Source: Carnegiea gigantea (taxonomy: Eukaryota; Streptophyta; Magnoliopsida; Caryophyllales; Cactaceae). From it: 64,000 nt of DNA. The notes below the pieces were generated by a model, which saw only the letters and a list, made by a program, of their open reading frames with translations, searched no databases and was not told the origin of the DNA. Each line of letters starts with the position of its first letter. The stretch's first letter is position 1. The stretch spans positions 1 to 64,000 of the forward strand of contig JAKOGI010000539.1 in assembly GCA_029747015.1 (NCBI GenBank), given 5' to 3'. Below, piece by piece: positions 1 through 11,811 of this stretch. A program made the translations under genes and the position numbers.

Positions 1-860
1 CAAAATCCACCATTGTCCCCATTATCTCAATCAAGGCTACCATAAACTAGCTCTTATTAACCTTCATTAGCTTCCCAATTATTAGAATTGACATCAGATG
101 ATGAAGTTAATGCGCATAAATCAAAATTGTTAACTGAAGTTGAGGTAGTTGGTAATTCCTCTACTCTTCGTTAAAAAAATTTAGTGATACTTACATCTTA
201 CACAATCTATTATCGTTGCTAACTTGTTGTTGCTCAAAATTTTTTTTTAACTAACATAAATGCGGAAGGGAAAGTGCTTAAAATGCAAAAGAGGTCAATG
301 AATGATGGTGGCTAATGGAAAAATTAAAGAGTTTTAGTTCTTATCGATGTGATAACCAATCAAAGCTGCTGCTGAAGGTCTTTGCACAGGTTCATGACTT
401 TGCTTATACCACGATTTACTCTTATTCCTCTTGATTTAGAAAACTTTCTTGAAGTGATCGAAGAGTGTTGTGGTGTTATACTTATAGCAGATCTTCGGGT
501 AAGCTATTGGTTTTACTATCTAACAAGTATCTAGAAATCGATAGTTAGGAGCAAGATTATTACCTTATATTTTTTTAATGTAGTTGGTATCTATGAAAAT
601 TACCTACATTGCTTTTAAATCTCCCATCATCAATAGCAATACTAACACTTGTATAGCATGCTTAGGATGAATGTGCTATGCCAAACTAGTTTGTAACCAG
701 AGATATCCACTTTCATATCATAAACTACCTTTTTGGGTGCTTTTCAAAATCGATTTCTCCTACCATCCACTGCATTTATAAGCCCTGGATTTCCTTTGGT
801 CATTCACTAATTCATATTAGAATGTTTTGTTCTAGATGTTGCTTTTCATACGTTTATGCT
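1..860. other. AT-rich flank, no recognisable gene
   Basis: I see no open frame of useful length, RNA gene or clear repeat here. The stretch is the left half of an older locus that C1 split; its right half resumes at 6101. Short peptide fragments can be read on the plus strand around 85-170, but they are too short and broken to name. Confidence 0.5.
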
Positions 861-865
861 TTTAC

Positions 866-1143
866 TGATAAGGAAACTACTTACTTAAGATATTATTTAG
901 TCATAATTTGGTAGTTTGTATCTTAGAGATACTATTTTATCAGATCACCTAGTAGTTGTATTTAGGACAAATTTGTTTTCTCGCTTTCCAGGTTAGAGAA
1001 GCACTAGGGTTTCTCATGTATATAAACATAGCCAAGCAAACGTGATAGCATGGAAAAATAAGAACATATATTCAGCCATAGCAAACTCACGGCCAAGGGC
1101 CTTGATTCACCTTCTCTCAATTTTCTTTTTATCAATTTCTTCA
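866..1143 (+). repeat. C1 5' LTR
   Basis: Starts TGATAAGG and ends TTCTTCA, immediately before the primer binding site. A TATATAAA promoter-like box lies near 1019-1026. It pairs with 5819-6095 at about 93% identity by eye. The flanking TTTAC at 861-865 is the target duplication. Confidence 0.95.
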
Positions 1144-1155
1144 TGGTATCAGAGC
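1144..1155 (+). other. C1 primer binding site (initiator Met tRNA type)
   Basis: TGGTATCAGAGC, the usual plant copia match to the 3' end of initiator tRNA-Met. It abuts the LTR end and lies one base before the gag ATG at 1157. Confidence 0.93.
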
Positions 1156-1156
1156 G

Positions 1157-2335
1157 ATGAGTGGGGGAAAAGGATTTCTAATTGAGAATCAGTCGCCATA
1201 CTATCTTCACCCATCAGAAGGTCATGGAGTTACAATTACTTCAATGATCTTCAATGGGAAAAATTATGAACTATGGCAGAAGGCTGTGAGAACAGCCTTA
1301 AAATCCAAAAATAAGTTAGGGTTCATAGAAGGAACCTTAACGAAGCCAACACCATAAAAAGGAGAAGATTTGAGTGCGTTGAACACATGGGAGATGGTCA
1401 ACTCTATGATCTGTTCTTGGATCATCAATGTTATTGATCCAAAACTACATACCAGTACAACTTATGCTGAAACGGCTTACAAGATGTGGGAAAATTTGTA
1501 TAAGCGTTATACTATAGCTAACACCGCTAAGATCCATCACCTCAAGACTGACCTTGCAGCATGTAAACAAGGTAGTCTTGAGGTCGTGGAATTTTATTCA
1601 AAACTAATGGGGATGTGGAGTGAACTGGAGAATTATGCAAAAGTCCCATAATACACATGTGGTAAGTGCGAGTGTAAGATCGGAAGTAGAATCACGAAGA
1701 TGGCGCAAGACGAGAAGGCCCATCAGTTTTTGATGGGATTAAACGATGAGGCATTCTCAACCATTCGTAGTCAAATTTTGGCGCTTGACCCGTTACCCAC
1801 TCTCGATGTCATATTCAATATGGTGACACAAGAAGAAAATCATGGAAGGGTTATGATGGGAAGAGATAATCGATCAGAAAATATGGTGGCGTTTGTGGCG
1901 AGGGAACACATGAACGAAAGACCATCTTGCAGGCACTGTGGTCAATATGGACATGATGAGGTTAACTGGTATAAGATCATCGGCTATCCACCAAACTAGG
2001 GTAGCCACGGCCGAGGGCGAACAAGCCGAGGTGGTGGCCGAGCAAACAGAGGAGGCAGAAGTAGCGGACGTGGACGTGGGCGCGGGCGTGAGACCGTTCA
2101 TTCGGTTCAGGCCCAGAACGAAGACCCGGGCTCACATAATCATAGCTAGCAGCTCACGGTTCAACAGATTTCGGCAGCAGCATCTTTCGGCCCAGCAGCG
2201 TCTTTCGGCCCAGCGACTTCATTCGGCTCAATAGCGTCTGCGAGTCACGACCCAGTAGCAAGTCACGGCCGAACAGCTGCAATGTCCGTTCCAGGCCTGA
2301 CCTAGGATCAACTACAAAAATTACTCAGCCTCATC
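1157..2335 (+). pseudogene. C1 gag, nonsense-riddled
   Basis: The ATG at 1157 opens a capsid-type gag (YYLHPSEGHG, then a LWQKAVRTALKSKNKLGFIEG-like segment). The same frame continues through in-frame stops near 1355, 1649 and 1997, with more in the Arg/Gly-rich tail and before the protease. There is no frameshift before the protease, because 1157, 1370, 1700 and 2384 share one frame. A zinc knuckle CRHCGQYGH lies near 1930-1956, followed by GYP as in Ale-type gags; its final Cys position reads Trp (VNWYK), so the knuckle is damaged. An RGR/GRG-rich tract follows near 2000-2095. The gag would package the element RNA, but this copy cannot make it full length. Confidence 0.85.
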
Positions 2336-3600
2336 GAGAGCCCAAAACTCGATTTTGAGAAAATTTCAGGTAATACACCTTGGGTGTTTGACAGTGGAGC
2401 ATTATGCCATATGACAGGAGACTTGAATCTAATTCAAGAAATCAAGAAAATTGACTCGATTGCTATAGGAATGCCAAACGGGATGCACACCCTTGTGAGC
2501 CAAGAAGGGTCCGTGGTGTTGGGTGAACGGAACAAACTTGATAAAGTTTTATATGCTCCTTCCTTTAAGTGCAACCTTGTATCCATTGCCAAATTATATA
2601 AGGAACTAAATTGTAGTGTGACATTTTATAATGATTTTGGTGTCTTGCAGGACCGTATTTTGAGGACTCCGATTGGTGTGGGTAAGCAAAGCGGAGGAGT
2701 CTACTTCTTCACAGAGGGATCAGTGGAAGAGAGGCAAGTAAAGACGGTCAGTTCCATTGACTTATGGCACAGGAGACTAGGGCATCCTTCATATGAAGTT
2801 CTATCCTATTTATCTAGTAGTTTACGAATAAATTTTGATAAAAATAAAGAAGATGTATGTGAAACTTGCTAACGTGCAAAGCAAACCAGGAATTGTTTCT
2901 TTTCAGTTCTAGCAAAGCTGAAAGGATTTTTCAACTTATTCATTGTGATATTTGGGGACCGTATCGAGAATCTTCATCTAATGGAGCCCATTATTTCCTT
3001 ACTATTGTGGATGATGTGAGTCGGGCTACTTAGGCCTATCTAATGGTTGATAAGGGGGAGAAACGCTATTTTTTAAGGGAGTTTATAGCCATGGTCAAAA
3101 ACCAATTTGAAACCAGTGTCAAAATTATGCGAACCGATAATGGGTCAGAATTCACATCTAAACCAATGCAACAATTTTACCATGACCATGGCATTATACG
3201 CCAAAGCAATTGTGTTGAAACTGCACAACAAAATGGTAGAGTCGAGCGAAAGCATAGGCATGTCCTAAATATAGCAAGAGCCCTCCTCTTCTAAGCCAAT
3301 TTGTCTATAAAGTTCTGGGGTGAGTGTGTGCTAGCAGTCATGTATCTAATTAATTGAACACCAAGTAAGGTTTTGTAGGGAAAAACCCCATTTGAGGTTC
3401 TCTGTAAAAAGAAGCCCTCTTATGATCATATTAAAATCTTTGGGACATTATGCTTTGCACAAAATAAAAGAATCAAGGACAAGTTTATACCGAGGGGAAG
3501 AAAGTGTGTATTTTTGGGTTATCATTTTGGACAAAAGGGCTGGAAAGTGTTTCATCTAGAAACCTAAGATTTTTTTTGTGTCCCTAGATGTTATATTTCA
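2336..3600 (+). pseudogene. C1 pol: protease and integrase part, broken
   Basis: The protease catalytic motif reads FDSGALCHMTG (near 2388) where DSGAS is usual. The pre-integrase motif LWHRRLGHPS (near 2762) and the end of the HHCC finger (CETC) follow. A stop lies at 2870 and the frame then shifts near 2900. The integrase core is readable as TDNGSEF (near 3135) and NGRVERKHRH (near 3232). Several stops and at least one frameshift follow up to about 3570, where the C-terminal GKTPFEVL-type block is still visible. Known role: polyprotein cleavage and integration of the cDNA. This copy is inactive. Confidence 0.85.
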
Positions 3601-4189
3601 TGAAAATATTTTTCCCTGTGCCATGAGCTCCACCTCAGCACCATACTCTTCCACACCTAGTCCTTCCAGTCTGCTCGCCTTTGATGACACCGACTTGGTG
3701 CACTCCCGACCTTCGGATCAGCCACTTAGGATTCAAACTGAGGCTAGCGCAGCACCATAGCCCAATGATGCGCCCAATTCTGGTGATAGGGGGAGCTTCG
3801 GGCCTAAAAATTTAAGTGGCCAACTTGGGCCCAACTCTGGACCAGAAAATAGCCCAGCCGTCCCCCACCATACAGACGCAGCTTAGCCCAGTTCAGCGCA
3901 CCCTTGGCCTAGTTCCGCACAGCTTGAGCAGCCTATCGCCAACACTGGGGCTGGCCCAGATCCCGGCTCTATCACCGGGGGGCCTGCAGCACTACACGCC
4001 AATGGTGGAGATGTGGCCCAGTCCATGTCGACTCCCATTGGACCTCAAACATCCCTGCGATGAATGGGCCAGCCTAGTACGAAGCCTGTAAAATATAATG
4101 ACTACTTGTGCTACAACGCAAGGCCCACTGATCCCATCCTCAAAGACTCCTCCTCCTTTGCTATCGCACATTCAAAAGGATCCTCAGGT

Positions 4190-5811
4190 ATGCGATATTC
4201 TTTAGCAAATTAGGTCACATCTACTAAATTTTCACCTTTGTATCAACAATTTTTAGCTATTATAACAAAGGTTGTTGAGCCTACATATTTCCATGAAGCC
4301 AGGAAAGATCCACAGTGGCATCAGGCCATGGCTGAGGAGATTAAAGCTTTAGAAAAGAATGATACTTGGTCACTTAAGGATCTCCCAGTGGGCAAGAAAC
4401 CCATAAGTTACAAATGGGTCTATCGCGTCAAGTATAATGCAAATGGGAGCATTCAGCGATACAAGGCAAGATTAGTTATTCATAGAGATCACCAGGTTAA
4501 AGGGTTTGCCTATAATAAAACGTTTGCTCCAGTTGCCAAAATGACAAGTGTGCAGATATTTTATCTATGGTCGTAGCTAAAGGATGGGAACTTCAACAAT
4601 TAGACATTAACAATACGTTCCTACGTGGCAACTTAGATGAAGAAGTCTACATGCGTTTGCCTCCAGGTTTCTGCTCCAACAATCCCACCAAGGTATGTCC
4701 TTTGAAGAAGTCTTTGTATGGTCTTCGCCAAGCCCCACGGTAGTGGTTTACTAAGTTATCCAGTAAGCTCAGTAAGTATGGCGTCGTTCGTACCTATGCT
4801 GACTACTCACTATTTATTTATCGACAGCAAGATGTTTTCATGGGATTCCTTGTTTGTGTGGATGTCATAGTTCTCGCTTCCAATAATGCTGCTGCTTCTC
4901 AAAAATTCAAGGCCTATCTTCATGGCTGTTTCAGTATTAAGCACTTAGGGCCTTTAAAATATTTTCTTGGCACTGAAATAGCTCATGGGTCAGAAGGCAT
5001 GTTTCTCTGTCAGCGCAAATACACACTTGACATAATTGAAGAATGTGGACTTCTAGGAACTAAGCCCGCCGAATTTCCCATCGACCAAAATCACAAATTA
5101 GCCTTAGCCACTGACCGGGAACTTCATGATGCTATATGTTACAGAAGATTGGTGAGGCGTCTCATCTATCTCACTCTCACTAGGCCCGAGTTAACTTATG
5201 TTGTCCATGTACTATCTCAGTTCATGCAGTCACCACGCGAGGAACACATGGATGCTGCACAGAGGGTATTACGCTATCTTAAAGGTACTGCGGGTGATGG
5301 ACTTTTTCTTCATGCTAACAATAATTTGCAGGTCTATGGCTACTGTGATTCTAATTAGGGTGCCTACCCTCTCTCGCGTCGGTCCTTTACCGGCTACTTC
5401 GTTGCTCTTGGAGGTTCTCCTATATCTTGGAGGACTAAAAAGCAAGCCACAGTATCTCACTCTTCAACTGAAGCTGAGTATCATGCCATGGCAGTTACCA
5501 CCAGTGAGCTCGTTTGGGTTCGTACTTTTCTTGCTGCCCTTGGGATTTTTCATCATCAGCCCATGAAGCTCTTCTGTGACAGCCAAGCTGCATTACATAT
5601 TGCCAAAAATCCTGTTTTTCACGACAGGACCAAGCACATCGAGATTGACTGTCATTTTGTCCTCGAAAAATTTGTGTCTAGCCTCCTCACTTTTGGGCAC
5701 ATAAAGTCCCAGCACCAACCTGCCGATATTCTCACCAAGGCTCTTGGCGAGCGACAGTTCCAATATTTGAAAGGCAAGTTGGGTATAATCAACCTCCATG
5801 CTCCAACTTAA
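4190..5811 (+). pseudogene. C1 pol: reverse transcriptase and RNase H, broken
   Basis: The RT begins near 4238 (EARKDPQWHQAMAEEIKALE), with KWVYRVKYN, then a frameshift near 4560. QLDINNTFL, LKKSLYGLRQAPR and a TAG in place of the following Trp lie at 4600-4745. The catalytic Tyr-Val-Asp-Asp box reads CVDV (near 4855), so the second catalytic Asp is lost. RNase H shows YCDSN then a stop at 5356 in place of the DSDWAG-type Trp, and KKQATVSHSSTEAEY near 5445. The frame ends HAPT-stop at 5811 and overlaps the purine tract. 3601-4189 holds a Pro/Ser-rich linker without known motifs. Confidence 0.87.
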
Positions 5812-6095
5812 GAGGGAGTGATAAGGAAATTACTTCTTTAAGATATTATTTAGTCATAATTTGGTAGGTATATCTTAGAGATATTATTTTATCAAATCAC
5901 CTAGTAGTTGTATTCAGGACAAATTTGTTTTCTTGCTTTCTAAGTTAGAAAAGCACTAGGGTTTCTTATGTATATAAACATAGCTAAGCAAACATGATAG
6001 CATGGAAAAATAAGAACATATATTCGTCCATAGCAAACTCACGGCCAAGGGCCTTGATTCACCTTCTGTCAATTTTCTTTCTATCAATTTCTTCA
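5810..6095 (+). repeat. C1 polypurine tract and 3' LTR
   Basis: The purine tract AAGAGGGAG (5810-5818) overlaps the pol stop codon. The LTR runs from TGATAAGG at 5819 to TTCTTCA at 6095 and is followed by the TTTAC duplication. Confidence 0.94.
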
Positions 6096-6100
6096 TTTAC

Positions 6101-7273
6101 TTACTGAAGTATTTGATTATCTATAACATGCGTTGCTGTAAGGCAAGTTTAGCGTGCCTTTTACCTTGGAGATGGACATAGGTATTTTTAATACATTTGG
6201 TAGCAAGTTATGGAGTGCAAAGTATAGGTTCAAGGAAAAACGTAAAGTTTCAGAACCAAACTTCACAAACTTTAGGGAAAAAATGGTGCTTACATCAAAG
6301 ATGAAGAAAGAAACTATAGTCAAGAGCAACTTTTTAAGGCACTAGATCTTAGTAAACAGGCATCTAGTTTTGCTAATCGTCAATGGTAGAAATTCAAGGC
6401 TAACATAACATCTAGGAAGGCCAAGGTATTACAATAAGTGCCAAAATATTTTCCAGTAAGAAAAGGTAAGCTTTTCAATTTTTTAGCAAACCATTCTCCT
6501 AATTATAGTTACGACGTCATCATTTTGCAAACTACAACAAAAATGATAAGTTACACAACTGCAGAAAGTCTTCTTAGTTGAATCACTATAATCAATGCAG
6601 GAGTTATCAAAGAAAGGAAAAAAAAGCTCAAGGTACAAAAATACATATCCGCACTACTGATTCAGTAAGCTATGCACGAAAAAAAGATGAATTCGTAAGT
6701 TTTCAAATTCAAGTTCTTAGTTGAATATCTTGACATAGCTTTTGGGTTCAAAACAGTTTTTGTTCTTAATTGAAGCAATTAAAGATGAAAAGGAAGCCAA
6801 CAGAAGTTGAATTCTATAGTCGAGCTCGTTAGACAAAAACTAAAACCTATGTTCAAGAAGAATCTAAGGAAATTATGGTAATGATGTAAGTTGTTTTGAA
6901 AGGTTTTAGATTTATTATGGGCATCCTAAGGCCAATAGTTCTACTGAATACAACATTCATGTTGAATATGTTGTAGGACAAAGCCAATGACATAGTGGCC
7001 AAAAAGAAGGTGGAATTGGGTGTATGTGCATCTATTGATTCTCCCACAGAATCTCAAATTCATAATGTTGTTTGGAAAGAATTTATGGAAGATGAAACCC
7101 ACAGAGGCCAATTGGTTTGGTTTTGGGATCATATAATCAAGGTAACTAAACTAAGTGATGATTTAAGAAAAATGAGGAAAGGAAGCTCGAGTTCAGATGA
7201 GGTTCATGCATCAGAGTCTACAATCAATATAATTAAAGGCATGGAGAACACTATAAAAGACTTGCAGTCCTAG
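6101..7273 (+). pseudogene. Possible CACTA-associated (Transposase_24/Ptta type) relic
   Basis: The best open stretch is 6995-7273, about 92 codons, with AKKKVELGVCASIDSP, THRGQLVWFWDHI and a hydrophilic C-terminal helix ending IKGMENTIKDLQS. About 200 bases upstream (near 6780-6880, other frame) a segment reads like the EPSRIEFF/THT block that precedes a GRV-type motif in plant En/Spm-associated transposase proteins. This is a family resemblance judged by eye, not a firm match. The frame upstream is broken many times. An unrelated short open frame lies at 6154-6345. The locus continues leftward to 1-860 across the C1 insertion. Confidence 0.3.
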
Positions 7274-8018
7274 ATTCATCTTTGTTTACACTGCATTTGG
7301 TATCTCTAGTGAAACTTTTGCGAGTTCGTCCAAGAACCCACTTCTTTTACCACGCCAATCACGGGTGTGCTTCAGATAAATCAAATTTGTTTTCTTTCCC
7401 TTGTATCTTTATCTTTGTAAACTTAGGATTTTCGTATTTGATTCTTCGTGCGTAAAGATCATCTTTCTCTTTCCTTTCTCAATTTCTTTTGAATCTTTTT
7501 TTGACTTGGGATTTTCGTGTTTGATTTGGTGTGGGTTAAAAATGGAGGAACTTGTCCATAATTCTCATTCTTGGTCTTCTTTTCGTTTGTTTGGATGAAC
7601 TACCCTAAGTTACTTGCTTTAATTTTGTGTACATTTGTTAATTTGTTCAATAAGATTGCTCAATAAGATTGTTCAATATATACCTCCTATCGTATTGATT
7701 ACAGGAAGTAGTATAATTATTTTGATTATTTTGCCTATACATGTTGGTCGAGCATTTAACTCCATTATAAAGCAATTTTTAACACTCATTCTCTGAACTC
7801 CCTTGATTTAGGCTTTATTGTGTATGTGGGTTTAGCTGATAGGTTTGACTACTACTCAAGTATGTAATTTTACATGTTGTATAACATCTTTCGCAGAGTC
7901 TTTATGACGTTGCATTTCTTGATTTTCCTTTTACTATTGTATGATTGAGGCCGATCTAGGAGGGCAAAAAGTGTTTTATTAGTATGGTGTTGGCTTTTTA
8001 TATTTTGGGTTTCTATCT
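7274..8018. other. AT-rich spacer, nothing recognised
   Basis: T-rich DNA with no supported gene. The short frame at 7401-7598 is low-complexity Phe/Leu/Ser translation of T-rich DNA and is not supported. Confidence 0.5.
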
Positions 8019-8023
8019 TTATG

Positions 8024-8487
8024 TGTCAGTTGGGCTACAAATAAAGAGTCATGTGTATAAGTTCAGATGAGGTTCCAATCTAAAATTAATTGGCAATTGA
8101 TAAAATAACTCACAAGTTTATATACATGCTGAGACCCTTTACTTTTATTAATGTGGGACAACACCCACTTTCATACTCCAACACACCCCCTCATGTGTAA
8201 GCTACTAATAAGGCCCAGTACATGCACATAATTTTAATCAAACAGGGACGATGGCAACTTAAGATCGAGTAACCTACTCTGATACTATGTCAATTGGGTT
8301 ATAAACAAAGAGTCATGTATACAAGCTCAAATGAGGTTCCAACCTAAAATCCATTGGCAATGGGTGGAGTAACTCACAAGTTTATATACATGCTCGCCCT
8401 TTACCTTTATCAATGTGGGATAACGCCCACTTTTATATTCTTTCATTTTTATCAAAGTGAGATAACACCAACTTTCATACTCCAACA
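8024..8487 (-). mobile_element. TRIM (miniature LTR retrotransposon), non-coding
   Basis: A 464-bp element read on the minus strand. The 5' LTR is 8487 down to 8288 (200 bp) and starts TGTTGGAGTATG. A primer-site-like TAGTATCAGAGT lies at 8287-8276. About 85 bp of internal DNA and a G-rich tract (8192-8186) follow, then the 3' LTR at 8183 down to 8024 (160 bp, ending CAACTGACA). The target duplication is exact: TTATG at 8019-8023 and 8488-8492. There is no coding capacity. The LTRs differ in length because the 5' LTR carries an extra copy of a ~40-bp TTATCAA-GTG-GATAAC-type unit (8408-8480). Mobilisation would depend on proteins from autonomous elements (general knowledge of TRIMs). Confidence 0.88.
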
Positions 8488-8662
8488 TTATGCCACCTAG
8501 GCATGATAATGCATGCTATTGCTTTATAACAAATGGAAAGTGAAGCACACTTTTGCTCCTTGTTTTCAGATTATTTTCTGGTAAAAGTAGTTACTTCTAA
8601 GTTTTTTGAAATTATGTACTACTTTTATCCTTACACTCCTTGCCCATTTTACATTCAGTGAT

Positions 8663-8921
8663 TGTCAAAATTTTAAATGAAAATGGAAATTTGGAACAAT
8701 GTAAACATCATATATTTTCGATCATTGTCTTGTCTTTTTCATTCAATACAACCAAGGTATTAAATATATGAAATATGCTTGGCTTTTACCTAGCCCTAGC
8801 CGCCACTTGCCGTGACTTATCCATGGGTGTTTGGAATTGTGATACAACATAGAAACTAAATAATATATAGAAAATATAGTGTAGAGGTATAATGGGAACA
8901 TAATTTGTAGTTTGCTTATCA
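8663..8921 (-). repeat. C2 3' LTR
   Basis: Minus-strand start TGATAAGC at 8921 and end TTTGACA at 8663. Partner of 12463-12721. GTGAT target duplication at 8658-8662. Confidence 0.94.
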
Positions 8922-8928
8922 CTCCCCC

Positions 8929-10600
8929 TCAAGTTGGTGCGTGGAGGTCCAACAGGCCTAACTTGTCTCGTAGGTACTGAAACTGTTTCTTTTCAAGGGC
9001 TTTAGTAAAGAGATCTGCTGGTTGGTGTTGTGGTCAGATGTATGAGAGTGCCAACAAGCCTGCTTCAAGTTTTTCATGCACGAAATGATAGTCAAGTTCG
9101 ATGTGTTTGGTACGTTCATGAAAAATTGGATTCTTGGTGATGTGAAGAGCCGTGTGATTATCACAGGAGAGCTTTCTTGGTGTGGTATGAAATATGCCCA
9201 AAGAAGCCAAAAAGGATCATATCTATACTAACTCACTTGTGGCCATTGCTATTGATCTGTACTCAGCTTCTGTTGAAGATCGGGAAACGGTTGCCTGTTT
9301 CTTGGTTTTCCAGGAAATAGGAGAATTAACAAGCGTCACAAAATAGCTAGTGAGGGACCTGCATGAGAGAGGACATGCCCCCCAGTCCGAATCACAAAAT
9401 CCATGCAACTGTAAGTCTTTATCAGCAGAGAGAAGGATCCCACATCGAGTTGTACCTTTCAGATAATGCAACACACATCTAGCTGCATTCATGTGCTCTT
9501 CTTTGGGACAATGCATGAATTAAGATAGAATATGAACAGCCTAGGTCAAGTCTAGACGTATGATGGTAAGATAAATAAGGCACCCCATAAGACATCGATA
9601 TCTAGTTGCATCATTCAATAGTGTTCCTGAGGCTAAGGCAAGTTTTTGATTTTCTTCAATTGAGAACTCTGTTGGTTTCGCACCCAACAAGCCACAATCA
9701 TCAATTATTTCCAAAGCGTATTTACGTTGGCATAGAAAAATACCTTATGGTGCACATGCCACCTCAATCCCCAAAAAAGTATCTTAAAGGTCCAAGATCT
9801 TTCATGCTGAAACATGCATTCAAGTAGGCCTTAAACCTATCGCATGCGTCGGCATTATTAGCGGCTATTACGATATCATCAACGTAGACTAATAATGCCA
9901 TGAATGTAGTGCCTTGTCGATAGGTAAACAATGAGTAATCTGCATAGGACCGAACAAAACCGTATTCGCATAATTTTGATGGGAGTTTGGCGAACATTGT
10001 CGTGGATGTCGAAGACCATAAAGAGATTTTTGTAGTTTACACACCTTAGTGTTGTCACTAGATGTGAACCTAGGAGGCATTCTCATATATAACTCTTTCT
10101 CCAAGTCGTCGTGAAGAAAGGCATTATTGACATCCATTTGATGTAATGCCCAACCTTTAGCAACGGCGACTGCTAAGAAGCAACGTACACTAGTCATCTT
10201 GGCTACAGGAGCAAAAGTTTCATGATAGTAAAAGCCTTCAACTTGGTGGTTGCCACGAATGACTAGACGAGCCTTATAACGTTGAATGGTGCCATTGGAA
10301 TTATATTTCACACAATAGACCCACTTGCAACTGATTGGTTTCTTTCTTAGAGGTAGATCTGCGATCACCCAAGTTTGGTTTGCCTCCAAAGCTCTTATTT
10401 CCTTGACCATGGCATCCCGCCATTCACGGTGATGTACGGCCTCATGATAATGTTTAGGCTCAATGATCTTAGTGATGGTTGCTAAGAAATTTTGGTGAGA
10501 AGAGGAAAATTTAGTACATATGACATAATTAGCTAAAGGATACCACATACCTGAGGAGTCCTTTTGAAGAGGATGAATTGGAGAGATAGGGTTATTGGGT
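8929..10600 (-). pseudogene. C2 pol: reverse transcriptase and RNase H
   Basis: Reading right to left, the RT opens near 10500 ([20 protein letters not shown]). [29 protein letters not shown] and [13 protein letters not shown] follow. A frameshift near 10005-9990 precedes an intact catalytic box [11 protein letters not shown] (near 9890). RNase H motifs are FCDSDWGACP (near 9390) and KKQATVSRSSTEAEY (near 9290). Frameshifts and stops break the link between RT and RNase H and the last 280 bases. The terminal APT-stop falls at 8931-8929, inside the purine tract. Active-site residues survive but the protein cannot be made whole. Confidence 0.87.
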
Positions 10601-10979
10601 CGAGCACTGTAGCAGATGAAGTTGTCTAAGTGACTGGGTCATTTTCTGGTTCGCTTTCACGCTGGCTCAAGGGCCCCAAGTCGAATTGGGCTGGTACTGG
10701 CTGCTGCTGAGCTTCGATCACTGCCTGAGTATCGCGGCCCAGCCCAAACGAGTATCCAAGGGAGCACTGGTGGTCTTCTTCGGGTGGACTATTGTTTTGA
10801 CCGCCCTCAAGATTTGGCCCAGCATCACCACTGGGCCTGCTGCCTGCACTGTTGTCCACAGATGCACTCCCTCTGTCCTCGTGGGCGTCTACAGTCCGAA
10901 TTAGACTAGGCTCCTCAGTGGACTGAGAGATTACGGTTGTAAAGTCTTCAATCCAGTGGCTGACCCTTATTTGTCTTTG

Positions 10980-11805
10980 CTCCGAGTCTGCTTATGGATC
11001 CGGTTTGGAATTATGAAATGGATATATACCCTCATAGAAGACCACGTCTCGACTCACAAAACATTCTTGAGTGCCCAAATCATATAGCTTCCAACCTTGT
11101 TTGGGAAATGGGTAACCCACAAATAGGCACCGCCTACTCCGGGATTCAAATTTATCCTTGGTTTGATTTTTAGCAAAACATAAACTCCCAAATACTTTAA
11201 TGTGGTCATAGGACGGTGGATAACCAAATAAAACTTCATGAGGTGTCTTCCCATCCAAGACTTTATTGGGAGTTTTGTTTATCAAATGTGTTGCTGTAAG
11301 GACACACTCTCCCCAAAAATCGAGGGGCAAGTTTGCTTGCAATCTCAATGCTTTTGCCACATTCAAAATGTGACGGTGTCTACTTTCTACTCTTCCATTT
11401 TATTGGGGAGTATCAACGCAACTTGTTTGATGAACGATCCCATTTTCAAAGAAGAATTTCAACATGGGTCCAGACTTGAATTCGGACCACTTTTACTTCT
11501 TTTTCAAATTGAGTTTGGACCATAGCTGCAAAACCTCTAAGCAAGTGCCCAGCCTCGCTCTTATCTTTCATTAGGTACACAGATATTCCTCTACTTACAT
11601 CGTCCACAATCATTAGAAAATAATGCGCGCCACAAGAAAAAGGGACACTATACGTAACGAAAAATTTACTTCTACTTTGCTTTGCACGTAAACAAGCATC
11701 ACACACACCATGCTTACTGTATATAGGTGTATTGGAGATTCCTAATGATTTAAGAAGAGTTAACAATACTTCACTTAAAGGGTGACCCATTCGGTTGTGC
11801 CACAA
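10980..11805 (-). pseudogene. C2 pol: integrase
   Basis: MWHNRMGHPLSEVLLTLLKS with a CDACLRAKQ finger end lies at 11805-11690. VDDVSRGISVYL gives the first part of the core (near 11620). The frame breaks near 11480 in the QVWTHVEIL segment, where the second catalytic region should read DNGTEF. It resumes with MNVAKALRLQANLPLDFWGE (from 11366), GKTPHEVLFGYPPSYDH and a GYPFPKQGWKLYDL C-terminal module. 10601-10979 is a Pro/Ser/Gln-rich linker with an open stretch at 10859-10626. Confidence 0.85.
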
Positions 11806-11811
11806 ATCTCT

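Larger units (their letters stand above)
866..6095 (+). mobile_element. C1: Ty1/copia LTR retrotransposon, Retrofit/Ale-like, degenerate
   Basis: This is a complete but dead copia element of 5,230 bp. It has two LTRs of 278 and 277 bp, a tRNA-Met-type primer binding site directly after the left LTR, a purine tract before the right LTR, and an exact 5-bp target duplication TTTAC (861-865 and 6096-6100). The internal order is gag, protease, integrase, RT, RNase H, which is Ty1/copia. Short LTRs, a gag beginning near SPYYLHPSEGHG, a MVTQEE motif and a CCHC knuckle followed by GYP point to the Retrofit/Ale lineage (inference from known gag features). The LTRs differ at about 20 sites, mostly C/T and G/A, so the insertion is old. 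Confidence 0.95.

Noticed and set aside
8024..8487. Possible Cassandra TRIM with 5S rRNA-like LTR
   Set aside because: No 5S rRNA-like sequence is present in the LTRs.
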